From Anaerolineales bacterium (GTDB taxonomy: Bacteria; Chloroflexota; Anaerolineae; Anaerolineales; UBA11579): a DNA stretch of 64,000 nt. Shown here one piece after another: positions 33,803 to 42,923 of this stretch. The position numbers were made by a program, and so were the translations under genes. The notes beneath the pieces were generated by a model. That model was given only the letters and a program-made list of their open reading frames with translations, did no database searches and had not been told where the DNA came from. Positions within the stretch are counted from its first letter, which is position 1, and every line of letters starts with the position of its first letter. Location of the stretch: contig JAHBVE010000002.1 in NCBI GenBank assembly GCA_019637675.1, forward strand, positions 457,797-521,796, written 5' to 3'.

Positions 33803-33901
33803 AGCTGAGTTGCACTACCTTGACGTTCGGCCTTAGTTCGCCTGCCAGCGACCAGCCTGTGTTATAAGCCCCGCATCTCTTGCAATGCTTGCAATCCTAT
33901 T

Positions 33902-33943
33902 TGGGGATTGCTTCGTGCGCAGGCAAGCCTGCGCCTCGCAAAG
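33902..33943. repeat. CATTGCGAG/GAAGCAATC repeat, second copy
   Basis: About 40 bases match 3291-3330 almost exactly, including the GCAGGCAAGCCTGC core. The rest of 33803-34059 shows no gene. Confidence 0.75.
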
Positions 33944-34059
33944 ACGACCAGTTTGTAAGATGGGGAGAGCAAAAGTTGTTACTAATATAATTTTGACCCC
34001 ACCCTATTCGCGCAATAATAACTTTTGGCCGTACTGGGGCGGAAACTGGGATTGGGGGA

Positions 34060-35154
34060 CTAAAGCAACGAGATCAATAGCCCGGCCAGCGCTCCGCCCA
34101 GCACAAGCCAGGCTGAATTCACTTTGTAGCGCAACAGGACAGCCGTAAGGATGGCTATGAGGATCGTGGGCAGGTCTACCAGCGCCGCCGCCCCCAGCTG
34201 CCAGGCCACCGCCGCCATCAGGCCCACGGAGGCGATGTTGACGCCATCCAGGAAGGCGGCTGCCCAGGCTGATTGGCGCAAGCGCGGCAGCCAGCGGGCG
34301 GTCAGCCCCACCAGCAGGAACGAGGGCAGGAAGATGCCCACGGTGGCCAGCAGGCTGCCGGGCAGCCCACCCAGCAGATAGCCGACGAAGGTGGCGGAGG
34401 TAAACAGCGGGCCGGGGGTCAGCTGGCCCACGGCGATGGCGTCGATAAGCTGCTGCTCGCTCAGCCAGCCCAGCCGAGTGACGAACTCGGCCTGGATGAA
34501 GGCGAACAGCACATACCCGCTGCCATACAACACCGTGCCGATCTTGAGGAAGGTCCAGAACAGGCCGGACAGCGTGAACGGGACGGCCGGCAGTATGCTC
34601 AGTGGGGCCAGCAGCGCGGCCGCCGGCGGCAGGCCGCCGCGGGCATTCGCAACCAGAGTCACCAGCAGCGCCGCGCCGAACAAAAGCGCGATCTCGTTGA
34701 AGCCCAGTAGGTACAGCGCAAACACGGCCGCCCCCACTGCGGCCAGCCAGGCGCTGCGGGCGGCCGTGCGGCCCAGCAGCCACAAGGCCTGCAAAATGAG
34801 CACGATCACGACCGGCTTCACGCCGTACAGCAGCCAGGCCGCCTGCGGCAGGCTGCCGTAGCTCTGGTACAGCCAGGCCAGCGCCAGCACCGCCAGCGCG
34901 GCCGGGCTGATGAAGCACAGCCCGGCCACCAGCAGCCCGGGCCAGCCACGGCGCAGGAAGCCGACGTGCAAGACCATCTCGGTGGAGTTGGGGCCGGGGA
35001 TCAGGTTGGTGGCGCCGAGCAGATCGAGAAAGTGCTGCTCCGTCAGCCAGCCGCGGCGCGTGACGACCTCATCGCGCAGCATGGCGATGTGGGCGGCCGG
35101 CCCGCCGAAGGCGGTAAAGCCGAGTTGCAAACATAATGTCGCTAATTCACGCAT
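34060..35154 (-). CDS. chrA: Chromate transporter family protein (ChrA)
   Basis: 364 residues, the long CHR type with two homologous halves. The N-half has LGFTAFGGPAAHIAM and ATNLIPGPNSTEM; the C-half repeats the pattern with LKIGTVLYGSGYVL and VGQLTPGPLFTSATFVGY. About ten membrane spans. Members export chromate or exchange it for sulfate; actual substrate inferred. On the minus strand TATACT ends ten bases before ATG 35154. Confidence 0.92.
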   Translation of the reverse strand: MRELATLCLQLGFTAFGGPAAHIAMLRDEVVTRRGWLTEQHFLDLLGATNLIPGPNSTEMVLHVGFLRRGWPGLLVAGLCFISPAALAVLALAWLYQSYGSLPQAAWLLYGVKPVVIVLILQALWLLGRTAARSAWLAAVGAAVFALYLLGFNEIALLFGAALLVTLVANARGGLPPAAALLAPLSILPAVPFTLSGLFWTFLKIGTVLYGSGYVLFAFIQAEFVTRLGWLSEQQLIDAIAVGQLTPGPLFTSATFVGYLLGGLPGSLLATVGIFLPSFLLVGLTARWLPRLRQSAWAAAFLDGVNIASVGLMAAVAWQLGAAALVDLPTILIAILTAVLLRYKVNSAWLVLGGALAGLLISLL

Positions 35155-35164
35155 GCCGCGGGCG

Positions 35165-35170
35165 AGTATA
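35165..35170 (-). promoter_or_regulatory. -10-like TATACT, predicted near-leaderless start
   Basis: On the minus strand TATACT is followed by ten bases and then ATG 35154; no SD is seen. Confidence 0.45.
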
Positions 35171-35254
35171 AAACAGCAGGGAGGCCAGGCGCTTTCACAA
35201 ATTTTGTTGCATATCTATACTATTTCGCAATTTTCATTGCCAACAGGGGCAAAC

Positions 35255-35283
35255 AAAAAGCCCCGCGGGTAGCGGGGCTTTTT
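35255..35283. terminator. Intrinsic terminator
   Basis: AAAAAGCCCCGC / GCGGGGCTTTTT, downstream of the SIMPL lipoprotein gene. Confidence 0.88.
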
Positions 35284-35303
35284 GTTCGTTTTTTGCGAAG
35301 ACT

Positions 35304-36035
35304 TTACTTCAGAGCGAAGGTGATGGAAACATCCGCGCCCACGGTGATCTGGCCGGGCACGATGCTGGTGCTGGCCTCAGCGGCAACGCCGCCACCACCC
35401 ATGCCGTACATGGGGCCGTAGAAGTAGCTGGTGGGCGTGTAGCTGATGGCAATGATGTCACCCAGGGTGACGCCAGCCGCAGCAGCCAGGGCACGCGCTT
35501 CCTGGATAGCATTCTGCACAGCCACATCGCGGGCCTGGGCCTGCGCCTCAGACTTGTCGTCCACATCGAAGCTCACACCCCAGATGGAGTTGGCGCCAGC
35601 GCTGACCGCACGGTCGAGCAGTTGGCCCAGGGTCGAGAGGTCACGGGCAGTGACGTTGACGGTGTTCTCCACCGAGTAGGTGGTGATCTCACCGGGCAAA
35701 CCGGTCACCGGGTCGTAACCCTGGTTAGCGTAGACGTTGAAGTTGGAGGTCTGCATGTCCTCAGGGGCAATGCCCATGTTGGAGAGAGCCTGCATGACAG
35801 CGGAGACGCTCTCCGCATTGGCGGCCACAACCTCGGAGACATTGGCGCCATTGGTGCGCACGCCGATGGTCACGGTGGCGATGTTGGGCACCAGGCGAAT
35901 CTCGCCGTGGCCGGAGACGGTAATGCCGGTGACCGGCACGTTGGCGCCAGGCTGCACGGAAACCGGGGCGGCGGCGCCGCAGGCGGCCAGCACCAAGCCA
36001 GCCAAAGCGACGAACAAAATACTCTTCTTAACCAT
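35304..36035 (-). CDS. SIMPL (DUF541) domain lipoprotein
   Basis: A 243-residue exported lipoprotein with signal peptide and lipobox LAACG. The mature part is one SIMPL/DUF541 domain (ITVSGHGEIRLVPNIATVTI, DMQTSNFNVYANQGYD, DDKSEAQAQARDVAVQNA). The family forms large ring-like oligomers in some bacteria; the role is unclear. AAGGA precedes the ATG. Confidence 0.92.
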   Translation of the reverse strand: MVKKSILFVALAGLVLAACGAAAPVSVQPGANVPVTGITVSGHGEIRLVPNIATVTIGVRTNGANVSEVVAANAESVSAVMQALSNMGIAPEDMQTSNFNVYANQGYDPVTGLPGEITTYSVENTVNVTARDLSTLGQLLDRAVSAGANSIWGVSFDVDDKSEAQAQARDVAVQNAIQEARALAAAAGVTLGDIIAISYTPTSYFYGPMYGMGGGGVAAEASTSIVPGQITVGADVSITFALK

Positions 36036-36159
36036 AATTCACCATTCCTTTTTCAATTTTGCGGGCTGTGCCCGCTCACTGGGTTAACGAATCAGCTTTC
36101 AAAAAGTTCCCCAGCCCAAGCGGCTAAAAAGCCCTATAAAATCAAAGTCGGAGGCCGCC

Positions 36160-36654
36160 ATGGAAGCCAACAGCTTCAGGAACCTGTTCGAGTACCACTT
36201 TACCCGCAACCGAGAATTGTGGGAGCACTGCATCACCACGCTCACCCCGGACCAATTTGTACAGGAAGTCAATTACTCGATCGGGTCGATGCGCAACCAA
36301 TGTGTACACCTGCTGAACATAGACGAGCGCTGGTTCAGCGGCCTGCGCGGGCTGCCCCTGCCCGATTTTGCCGATCCGGCGCCGTATACAGACTTTGCCA
36401 GCGTGCGCAGCAAGTGGGACGAGGTGGAGGCCGACATGCGCGAATACCTGGCCGAGTTAAACGATGCCGCCCTGGCGGAGGAGTTTATGCCCGGCGTGAA
36501 AGTATGGCAAATCCTGTTCCACGTCATCAACCACGGCACAGACCACCGCGCCCAGATGCTGGCCGGGCTGCATTCGTTGGGGGCGCCTACTTTCGCGCAG
36601 GACTACTTCTTCTTTGCGAACGATATGCCGATAAAGCTAAACAGTAATCAGTGA
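36160..36654 (+). CDS. DinB family four-helix protein
   Basis: 164 residues of the DinB/YfiT-like metal-binding four-helix bundle. The C-terminal HVINHGTDHRAQML supplies two His ligands and an earlier CVHLLNIDERWF the third. Members are often thiol-dependent transferases or of unknown function. GGAGG lies five bases before ATG. The last five codons and the stop fall within a family A repeat (AAACAGTAATCAGTGA), so the C-terminus is repeat-derived. Confidence 0.88.
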   Translation: MEANSFRNLFEYHFTRNRELWEHCITTLTPDQFVQEVNYSIGSMRNQCVHLLNIDERWFSGLRGLPLPDFADPAPYTDFASVRSKWDEVEADMREYLAELNDAALAEEFMPGVKVWQILFHVINHGTDHRAQMLAGLHSLGAPTFAQDYFFFANDMPIKLNSNQ

Positions 36655-36680
36655 ACAGTAACGAGTGAGCAGGTGATCCT
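36636..36680. repeat. AACAGT/GATCAGT repeat (family A)
   Basis: AAACAGTAATCAGTGAACAGT followed by GAGTGAGCAGGTGATC. It starts inside the DinB ORF, provides its stop codon, and ends near the stop of the convergent LytM gene. Confidence 0.6.
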
Positions 36681-36694
36681 GTTTCACCATCGCC

Positions 36695-37678
36695 TTAAGG
36701 CAATAAAAGCATGGGGTCTACCGGCATTCCAGCCTGGCGGATCTCAAAATGGACGAATGTGCCGGCGGGGTGCCCAATGATGCCAGCCAGCCCGAGCACA
36801 TCGCCCTGCGATACTGAAGCACCACACAGGGCTTGCGCATCGGACAGGCCGGCGTAGAGGCTGAACTGACCGTTGCCATGATCCAGCATGACCGCGTAGC
36901 CATAGCCAAAGTTCGACCAGCCGGAGAAAGTGACCACACCGTCGTCGGCCGCCAGGATGGGTTGGCCGGGTTCGGCGGCCAGGTCTACGCCAGTATGGGC
37001 TCGCCAGAAGCCTTCGCCAACGATCTCCAGCGGGGTGACGGGAGCGGCGTAGACGCCATCGCCAATTGAGCCGCCCTGCACGTTGAGCGGGCAGGCGCCA
37101 GCGCCAAACTCCATGAAGTCTACGGCCATCGCGCTGCGTGGCAGGTTGGGCATGGTGCGGCGGCGCAGGCTGCGCTGGCCAGCAGGCACCACCAGCCACT
37201 GGCCTGGCTGGATGATGGGGTTGCTTGAATCTATGTTGTTGCCGGCCCAGTTGATGATGGCTTGCGGATCGGCCGAGAAGAAGGCCGCGATGTTGTTGAC
37301 CGAATCGCCGCCGCCCACCTGGTGATAGATGCCATCCATAGGCAGGATGGTGAGCTGCATTTCCTCAAAGAGCAGATCAGGAATATCCAGCAGGGCGTCG
37401 TAGTTAGCCCACAATACGGTCTCGGGCTTTAGATTGTAGGCCGCGGCGATGCTTTGCAGCGTGTCGCCAGGCTGCACGGTGTAGGTTTCGACCTCCAGAC
37501 GCGGCATGGGCGTTGCGGTTGGCTGGGGCGTGGGCGTGCCGGGCAACGCGGAGGGCGTGAGCAGCGGCGGGAGCGTAGGTTCGGGCGTGGGTGTGGGCTG
37601 CGCACCGCACGCGGCCAGCAGAAACAACAGCAGGCCCGAGCATAGGGTGCGCCGGGCCTGCTGAGTGTGTGCGTTCAT
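36695..37678 (-). CDS. LysM-LytM lipoprotein, catalytically degenerate M23 homologue
   Basis: 327 residues. Signal peptide with lipobox LAACG, Thr/Pro linker, a LysM domain (YTVQPGDTLQSIAAAYNL), a second LysM-like segment (HQVGGGDSVNNIAAFFSAD) and a C-terminal M23/LytM fold. The zinc ligands HTGVD and the distal His in FVHFEI are kept, but the family's YAHL is YAGL and its HLHFE is FVHFE, so both catalytic His are gone. It is probably a wall-binding regulator like EnvC or NlpD rather than an endopeptidase. The start is MNAHTQQ at 37678, 22 bases after the rho stop. Confidence 0.85.
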   Translation of the reverse strand: MNAHTQQARRTLCSGLLLFLLAACGAQPTPTPEPTLPPLLTPSALPGTPTPQPTATPMPRLEVETYTVQPGDTLQSIAAAYNLKPETVLWANYDALLDIPDLLFEEMQLTILPMDGIYHQVGGGDSVNNIAAFFSADPQAIINWAGNNIDSSNPIIQPGQWLVVPAGQRSLRRRTMPNLPRSAMAVDFMEFGAGACPLNVQGGSIGDGVYAAPVTPLEIVGEGFWRAHTGVDLAAEPGQPILAADDGVVTFSGWSNFGYGYAVMLDHGNGQFSLYAGLSDAQALCGASVSQGDVLGLAGIIGHPAGTFVHFEIRQAGMPVDPMLLLP

Positions 37679-37700
37679 AGGGTGCGAGGACTTGAGGAAG

Positions 37701-38978
37701 CTAGTCCTGGTCAATAAGGGTTTCCAGGAATTCCTGGTTGCTGTCGGTCTTGCCCATGCGCTGCAGCATGGCTTCCATGGCGTTGGTGGTGTCCATGCCG
37801 GCGCCGTGCGGCGGCTCGGCGATCATGGTGCCGTACATGCGGCGCATCAGCCAGACGCGCTGGGTGATGTCCGGGCCAAGCAGGAGCTCCTCGCGGCGGG
37901 TGGAGGAACGCTCGATGTCGATAGCGGGGAATATACGGCGTTCCTGCATCTTGCGCGAGAGGTGCAGCTCCATGTTGCCGGTACCCTTGAACTCTTCGTA
38001 CACGACATCGTCCATGCGGGAGCCGGTGTCCACCAGGCAGGTGGCGATGATGGTAAGCGAGCCGCCTTCTTCAATGTTACGGGCAGCGCCGAAGAAGCGC
38101 TTGGGCGGATAGAGGGCGGAGGGATCAATACCACCGGAAAGCGTACGGCCGGAGGGTGTGACGACCAAGTTGTAAGCACGCGCCAGACGGGTGATGGAGT
38201 CCATCAGGATGACAACGTCACGGCCGATCTCGACCAGGCGCTTGGAGCGCTCGAGCACCATTTCGGCGGCGCGCACATGCGAGGTGACAGGCTCGTCGAA
38301 GGTGGAGGAGATCACCTCGGCATCCACCGAGCGGTCCATATCGGTCACTTCCTCGGGGCGCTCACCGATGAGGGCCACGACGAGATGCACGTCTTTGTAA
38401 TTGGTGGAGATGGAGTTGGCCATCTCTTTCAGGATGGTGGTCTTGCCGGACTTGGGCGGAGAGACGATGAGGCCACGCTGGCCACGACCCACAGGGGCGA
38501 CGAGGTTGATCATGCGCATGGCATGGCCGCGCTTATCAGTCTCGAGGTCAAAACGCTGGTCTGGAAAGATGGGGGTGAGGTTTTCGAAACGGGGTCGGGT
38601 CTTGGCCTTCTCGGGGTCCATGCCATTGACGGACTCCACTTTCACCAGGCCGTAGTGCTTTTCGGATTCGCGTGGGGGACGGGCTTCACCGATTATGAGG
38701 TCACCGTTGCGCAGGCCGTAGCGGCGGATCTGGGTCTGGGAGACGTAGACATCGCCCGGGCCGCCCTGGTAGTGCTCGGAGCGCAGGAAGCCGACGCCCT
38801 CGTTCATGATCTCGAGGATGCCGCCGCGCACCTCACGGCCCTGCTTGCTGGCCATGACCTGGGCGATGGTGATGACGAGGTCCTCGCGCTTCAAGCGGGC
38901 GGCGCGCTCAACGCCAAGGTCTTTGGCTTGCTTGCGCAAGTCATTGAGAGAAGTAGTTTCAAGCTCTAAAATGTTCAT
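37701..38978 (-). CDS. rho: Transcription termination factor Rho
   Basis: 425 residues. An N-terminal helical domain and RNA-binding cold-shock-like domain (RGGILEIMNEGVGFLR) precede a RecA-type ATPase with Walker A PPKSGKTT and Walker B VVILMDS, the Q-loop region and the secondary RNA site (GTGNMELHLSRKMQERRIFP). It is close to the length of E. coli Rho, without the long insertions seen in some phyla. About 200 bases upstream are gene-free (38979-39184), compatible with a regulated leader. Confidence 0.96.
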   Translation of the reverse strand: MNILELETTSLNDLRKQAKDLGVERAARLKREDLVITIAQVMASKQGREVRGGILEIMNEGVGFLRSEHYQGGPGDVYVSQTQIRRYGLRNGDLIIGEARPPRESEKHYGLVKVESVNGMDPEKAKTRPRFENLTPIFPDQRFDLETDKRGHAMRMINLVAPVGRGQRGLIVSPPKSGKTTILKEMANSISTNYKDVHLVVALIGERPEEVTDMDRSVDAEVISSTFDEPVTSHVRAAEMVLERSKRLVEIGRDVVILMDSITRLARAYNLVVTPSGRTLSGGIDPSALYPPKRFFGAARNIEEGGSLTIIATCLVDTGSRMDDVVYEEFKGTGNMELHLSRKMQERRIFPAIDIERSSTRREELLLGPDITQRVWLMRRMYGTMIAEPPHGAGMDTTNAMEAMLQRMGKTDSNQEFLETLIDQD

Positions 38979-39184
38979 GGGTTATCTCTGCTAGCAACGA
39001 TGATAGGGATTAATGCGTACGGATAGCTGCCTAACGCCCCGGGCAGTACAGGACTAGGTGAGTCTGCAGGTTGGGTGGAATATAAAAGTTGTAACCAAAA
39101 AAGTTTTCAGGGGAAATTCGCACAGAATTATAACGGCAAACTTTTGGGCAGGCAAGCAGGAGATTTGGGCTAGTGCGCCGAGCG

Positions 39185-39721
39185 TTAGTGCGGAGCCAGC
39201 ACCTGGCGGGCCATGTAGAGGCCGAGCATGGTCTTGGCATCCTCGATCTCACCGCTGGCGATGGCGGCCATGCATTCGTCCAGGCTCATGCTCACGACTT
39301 CGAGCTCTTCGTCCTGATCAGGCGGAAGCGCATCCGGCTGCAGATCCTGGGCGAGATAGATCCACATGCGTTCGGTGGAATAGCCGGGGGCGAGGAAAAA
39401 TTCAGCCAGCAGGCTGAGGGAGCCGGCGGCCATGCCGACCTCTTCGCGCAGTTCGCGTTGAGCGGTGTCCTCGACAGGTTCGCCGGGTTCGAGGGTGCCG
39501 GCAGGCAGCTCAAGGAGCTGCTTGCCGGTGGAGTGGCGATACTGGCGCACGAGCAGGATCTTGCCTTCGGCGTCCACCGGCACCAGGGATACGGCGCCGA
39601 TGTGCTCAACCGTGTCGTAGATCAGCTCGCGGCCATCTGCGGTTTCCAAAACGTCGTGCCGCACGGAAAATTTCTGGCCACGGTAGGCCAGCTCACTGCT
39701 CAAGGTTTTGTAGGTTGCCAT
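39185..39721 (-). CDS. NUDIX hydrolase, ADP-ribose pyrophosphatase-like
   Basis: 178 residues. The Nudix box GTLEPGEPVEDTAQRELREE followed by VG is complete, and the downstream ERMWIYLAQDL and upstream LVRQYRHSTG fit the NudF ADP-ribose pyrophosphatase group. It hydrolyses ADP-ribose or related nucleoside diphosphates. The start MATYKTLSS at 39721 matches the family. Confidence 0.92.
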   Translation of the reverse strand: MATYKTLSSELAYRGQKFSVRHDVLETADGRELIYDTVEHIGAVSLVPVDAEGKILLVRQYRHSTGKQLLELPAGTLEPGEPVEDTAQRELREEVGMAAGSLSLLAEFFLAPGYSTERMWIYLAQDLQPDALPPDQDEELEVVSMSLDECMAAIASGEIEDAKTMLGLYMARQVLAPH

Positions 39722-39792
39722 GGGCTCACAAGTACAAGATTGCTGCAACAGGCAGCTGAAAAAATCATAACCCATAATCAAAATGCAAGAAC

Positions 39793-39821
39793 AAAAAAGC
39801 GCTGGAACACCAGCGCTTTTT
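39793..39821 (-). terminator. Intrinsic terminator
   Basis: AAAAAAGCGCTGG / CCAGCGCTTTTT, 18 bases past the stop of the LysM lipoprotein gene. Confidence 0.88.
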
Positions 39822-39838
39822 GTTTAATCAGGTCGAGC

Positions 39839-40474
39839 TTACGGAATGTGCAACTGCGTGCCGCCCGGGATGGTTTGATCCAGGCTCATGCTGTTGGCTT
39901 CAGCAATATGCTCAGGCCACACATCACCGAAGGCGCAGGCAATGCTGTAGAAGGTATCGGCGCCCGAGGCGACATAGGTGGCGGGGTGCGAACGCAACGA
40001 GCGGTTACCGCCGAAGCTGCCCACCCCACTGGGGATGGTGATGGTGGTGCCAACACTCAGGCTGTTGGCGTTATTGGCATTCAGCCCATTGGCCGAGAGC
40101 AGCGCATCTGGGTTGATGTCAAAGCGGCGGGCCAGGCAGTAAGGCCATTCGCCTTCATGCAAGGTATAGCTGCTGGGTACGGGCAGCTGGGTGATCGGCG
40201 CGGGCGTGGTGGTGGCGCTGGGCTGGGCCGTGGCGCTGGGCTGCACGGTGGCGGTGTCGCCGAAGAGTGGCGTGGTGGTAGCTTCCAGGGTGGGCAGCGT
40301 GCCCGACTTGTCCTGACCGGCCAGGGCGGTCTGGGTAGCCATGGTGTTGAAGATGGATTCAAACGGGTCAGCCGTGGGAGAACCGCCCACCGGCGAACCG
40401 CTGGCGGAACGCGTGCAAGCAGCCAGCAGGAGGGTCAAAACTGCGATCGAAAACACAAACGAGCGTTTTTTCAT
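39839..40474 (-). CDS. LysM-containing lipoprotein
   Basis: A 211-residue lipoprotein with lipobox LAACT, a low-complexity Thr/Ala/Pro linker, and two LysM-like modules (YTLHEGEWPYCLARRFDI ... SVGTTITIP and YVASGADTFYSIACAFGD ... GGTQLHIP). Each module contains a Cys that could form a disulfide. It should bind peptidoglycan glycan strands. The MKKRSFVFS start at 40474 gives a normal signal peptide. Confidence 0.85.
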   Translation of the reverse strand: MKKRSFVFSIAVLTLLLAACTRSASGSPVGGSPTADPFESIFNTMATQTALAGQDKSGTLPTLEATTTPLFGDTATVQPSATAQPSATTTPAPITQLPVPSSYTLHEGEWPYCLARRFDINPDALLSANGLNANNANSLSVGTTITIPSGVGSFGGNRSLRSHPATYVASGADTFYSIACAFGDVWPEHIAEANSMSLDQTIPGGTQLHIP

Positions 40475-40584
40475 TTTTTCAGAACATCCATTCCGGTCAG
40501 TTCGCGATACTAGCATACGCAAAATTGAGCGTCAAGCGAAACAGCCTGGCGAATGCTCAAAGCGCCGCGCTTCTCATTTACAAG

Positions 40585-40622
40585 AAAAAAGAACAGCCCG
40601 TGGCGTCACGGGCTGTTCTTTT
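40585..40622 (-). terminator. Intrinsic terminator
   Basis: AAAAGAACAGCCCGTG / CACGGGCTGTTCTTTT, downstream of the siderophore-binding lipoprotein gene. Confidence 0.9.
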
Positions 40623-40641
40623 GGAGGGGCAAGAATGCCGG

Positions 40642-41691
40642 CTAGTTGCCTTTAAGGGCCTGGCTCAAGCCATCCAGCATGGGGGTCATGCGCTCGATGG
40701 AGTACGGCAGACTCAGCACGGTGGCAAAGTTGAGAGCGTCGTACAAGGTGTCGGTACCCTCGATGTAGTAGACGCGGCCATCCTTGACAACATCCAGGCT
40801 GGTGTAGAGGGGATTGGTGCGCAGATCCTCGGGCATGGTGTCAGCCCAGATCACGAGGTCAACATCGATGAGATCGAAGCGCTCGTAGCTGATGGAAGCG
40901 CCGTATTCATCACCGGCCAGCTCATCAATGATGGGCGGGTTTTGGAAACCGAGGGCGGCAATGATGCGGCCACGAATATCCTGCGAGCTGAAGGCGTAAA
41001 AGCTGACCGGGTGACCATAGGCGGTGGCGACCACGCCTTCGGCATCCTGAAACTCCGGATACTGAGCGCGCACTTCTGCAAAATCTGCCTCGACCCCACT
41101 GATGAGGGCTTCGGCCTCGGCTGACTTGCCGACGATCTTGCCGATCGTGCGGGTGACCTCCTGCCAGGGGATGCCCCAGTCAATGTATTCAGCGGGCTGG
41201 GCTACCGTGGGCGCAATGGCGGAGAGGGTGCTGTATTCCTGCTCGGTCAGGCCGGAGTAGAGGCCGATGATGACATCCGGCTCCAGGCTGGCGATCTGCT
41301 CAAAGTTGATCTGAACGGAATCGAGAACGACGGGCACTTCGGCGCCTTCGATGGCGGCCAGCTCATCCTGAGCCCATTCGAAGATGGCGCCGGGGCGGCC
41401 GCCGTACCACTCGCTGGTGGCTACGGGAACAATGCCGAGGGCCAGCAGCGAGTCTTGCTCATTGAGGCCAACCAGCACAATGCGCACGGGCGCCTGCTCG
41501 ATGGTGGTGCTACCGTACTTGTGCGGGATGGTGACGGGGAAACTGCTATCGGTGGCAGTTTCGGCTTCGGTGGCCGGGGGAGCGGCTTGCGTCTCCGCGG
41601 CGGGCGTGGCAACTGGCGCCGGGGCGCCGCAGGCAGCCGCCACCAACGCCAGGATGAAGAGAAGAGAGATTACGGTGCTGCGTTTGAACAT
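40642..41691 (-). CDS. Iron-siderophore ABC transporter binding lipoprotein
   Basis: A 349-residue lipoprotein (lipobox AAACG) of the FecB/FhuD-like class III binding proteins: VTIPHKYGSTTIEQAPVRIV, the LEPDVIIGLYSG segment, and a long inter-lobe helix. It should capture a ferric siderophore or haem. No permease or ATPase is adjacent, so it must use a transporter encoded elsewhere. The start MFKRSTVIS at 41691 gives a normal signal peptide. Confidence 0.9.
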   Translation of the reverse strand: MFKRSTVISLLFILALVAAACGAPAPVATPAAETQAAPPATEAETATDSSFPVTIPHKYGSTTIEQAPVRIVLVGLNEQDSLLALGIVPVATSEWYGGRPGAIFEWAQDELAAIEGAEVPVVLDSVQINFEQIASLEPDVIIGLYSGLTEQEYSTLSAIAPTVAQPAEYIDWGIPWQEVTRTIGKIVGKSAEAEALISGVEADFAEVRAQYPEFQDAEGVVATAYGHPVSFYAFSSQDIRGRIIAALGFQNPPIIDELAGDEYGASISYERFDLIDVDLVIWADTMPEDLRTNPLYTSLDVVKDGRVYYIEGTDTLYDALNFATVLSLPYSIERMTPMLDGLSQALKGN

Positions 41692-41848
41692 GTACTGCTC
41701 CTTGTCAACATAAGATAAGGGGCAGTATGCGCCGCGAGCAGCAGCAAATCTAGACATGCGGGTTATGTAAAGGTTGTTGGCGCGGCAAGCGGCTGTTCAC
41801 TGCCGATTGAGGTCAGTTTTCCGCCTGGGTGTAACTTTTGACCGCTAG

Positions 41849-42862
41849 TTAGGCGAGCAGCGGCTCGAGCGTGGCGAAGTCGAACTCGATGAAGGGCAGG
41901 CCGGCGAGGATGCGCTCACGGCGGCCGCGCATGAAGTTGGCGATCCAGTCATTGTCGATGTTCTCGACATCAAAATCGCGGTGGATGACGGCGTACAGCT
42001 CCAGCTCACGGATCTTCATGAAGGCCGGGATCTCACGCAGCCATTTGGGCTCCAGGCTGCACTGGCTGGCATAGCCGCGCAGGAAGTGCGGCATGAACTC
42101 AGCAGTAAAGGCGGCCTTATCCTCCTGCGCGCTGGCCATGTAAAAGAGCACCATGGCAATGTCATTCACCAGCCAGTTGTAGCCACAGTCGTCGAAATCA
42201 AAGAGTGTGATGCGGCCGGCATCATCCACGAAGAGATTGCCGCCATGCGCGTCCTGATGGGTCAGGCCATAGGACTGGCTATCCTTGGGCAAGGTGCGCA
42301 CGTAGTCACACACTTCTTTGTAGCGCTGCTTGATCTCATTCTCGCTTTCGGGCAGGAAACTGTTGACGAACTCAAAGACCGGATCATCCCAATGCGGACG
42401 TTTAGGCGGCACAGTGTAGGCCTTGGTGAGCGTATGCATGCGGCCAATCGTCTCGCCATAGGTTTGGTACAGCTGCGGACTCCAGCGGCCGCGGGGCGGG
42501 TCGCCGGCGGCTTTGACGAAGGCCACGGCCAGGAAGTCACCTCCGTGGCCATCGGCGATGGGCTCGACCAGCTTGTGGTTGACGGACTGGATGGCTTGCG
42601 CCGCCGAGACGCCGCCGGCGACTAGGTAGTTGATCCACTCGGTCTCGCCTTCGATCAGGGTCTGGTTGCGGCGATGGCTGTGGCCAATGCGCAGAATATA
42701 TTCCTTGCCATCGCGCGGGAATTCGAAGATAAAGCTTTCAAAGCTATCCAACATTTTGACCGCGGCCGGCTCTACGCCGTAGCGCTGGGCGGCTTCGTGC
42801 AGGATGGCATCATTGAAGCGGTCTTTGATGAATTGTTCCATGCGGGTCTTATTCTTAGGCAT
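41849..42862 (-). CDS. APH/choline-kinase-fold phosphotransferase
   Basis: 337 residues. The catalytic loop is THQDAHGGNLFVDD (Asp base and Asn) and the metal-binding LFDFDDCGYNW is the DFG-equivalent; the N-lobe Lys is likely in YILRIGHS. The group includes aminoglycoside, homoserine and fructosamine kinases as well as CotS-like proteins. The substrate cannot be named from sequence. Confidence 0.85.
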   Translation of the reverse strand: MPKNKTRMEQFIKDRFNDAILHEAAQRYGVEPAAVKMLDSFESFIFEFPRDGKEYILRIGHSHRRNQTLIEGETEWINYLVAGGVSAAQAIQSVNHKLVEPIADGHGGDFLAVAFVKAAGDPPRGRWSPQLYQTYGETIGRMHTLTKAYTVPPKRPHWDDPVFEFVNSFLPESENEIKQRYKEVCDYVRTLPKDSQSYGLTHQDAHGGNLFVDDAGRITLFDFDDCGYNWLVNDIAMVLFYMASAQEDKAAFTAEFMPHFLRGYASQCSLEPKWLREIPAFMKIRELELYAVIHRDFDVENIDNDWIANFMRGRRERILAGLPFIEFDFATLEPLLA

Positions 42863-42923
42863 GATTGCTGCGATGGCATTGTTTCATGCCCGCGCAGTGC
42901 ATGCTTCTGTTTCAGATTTTGGG

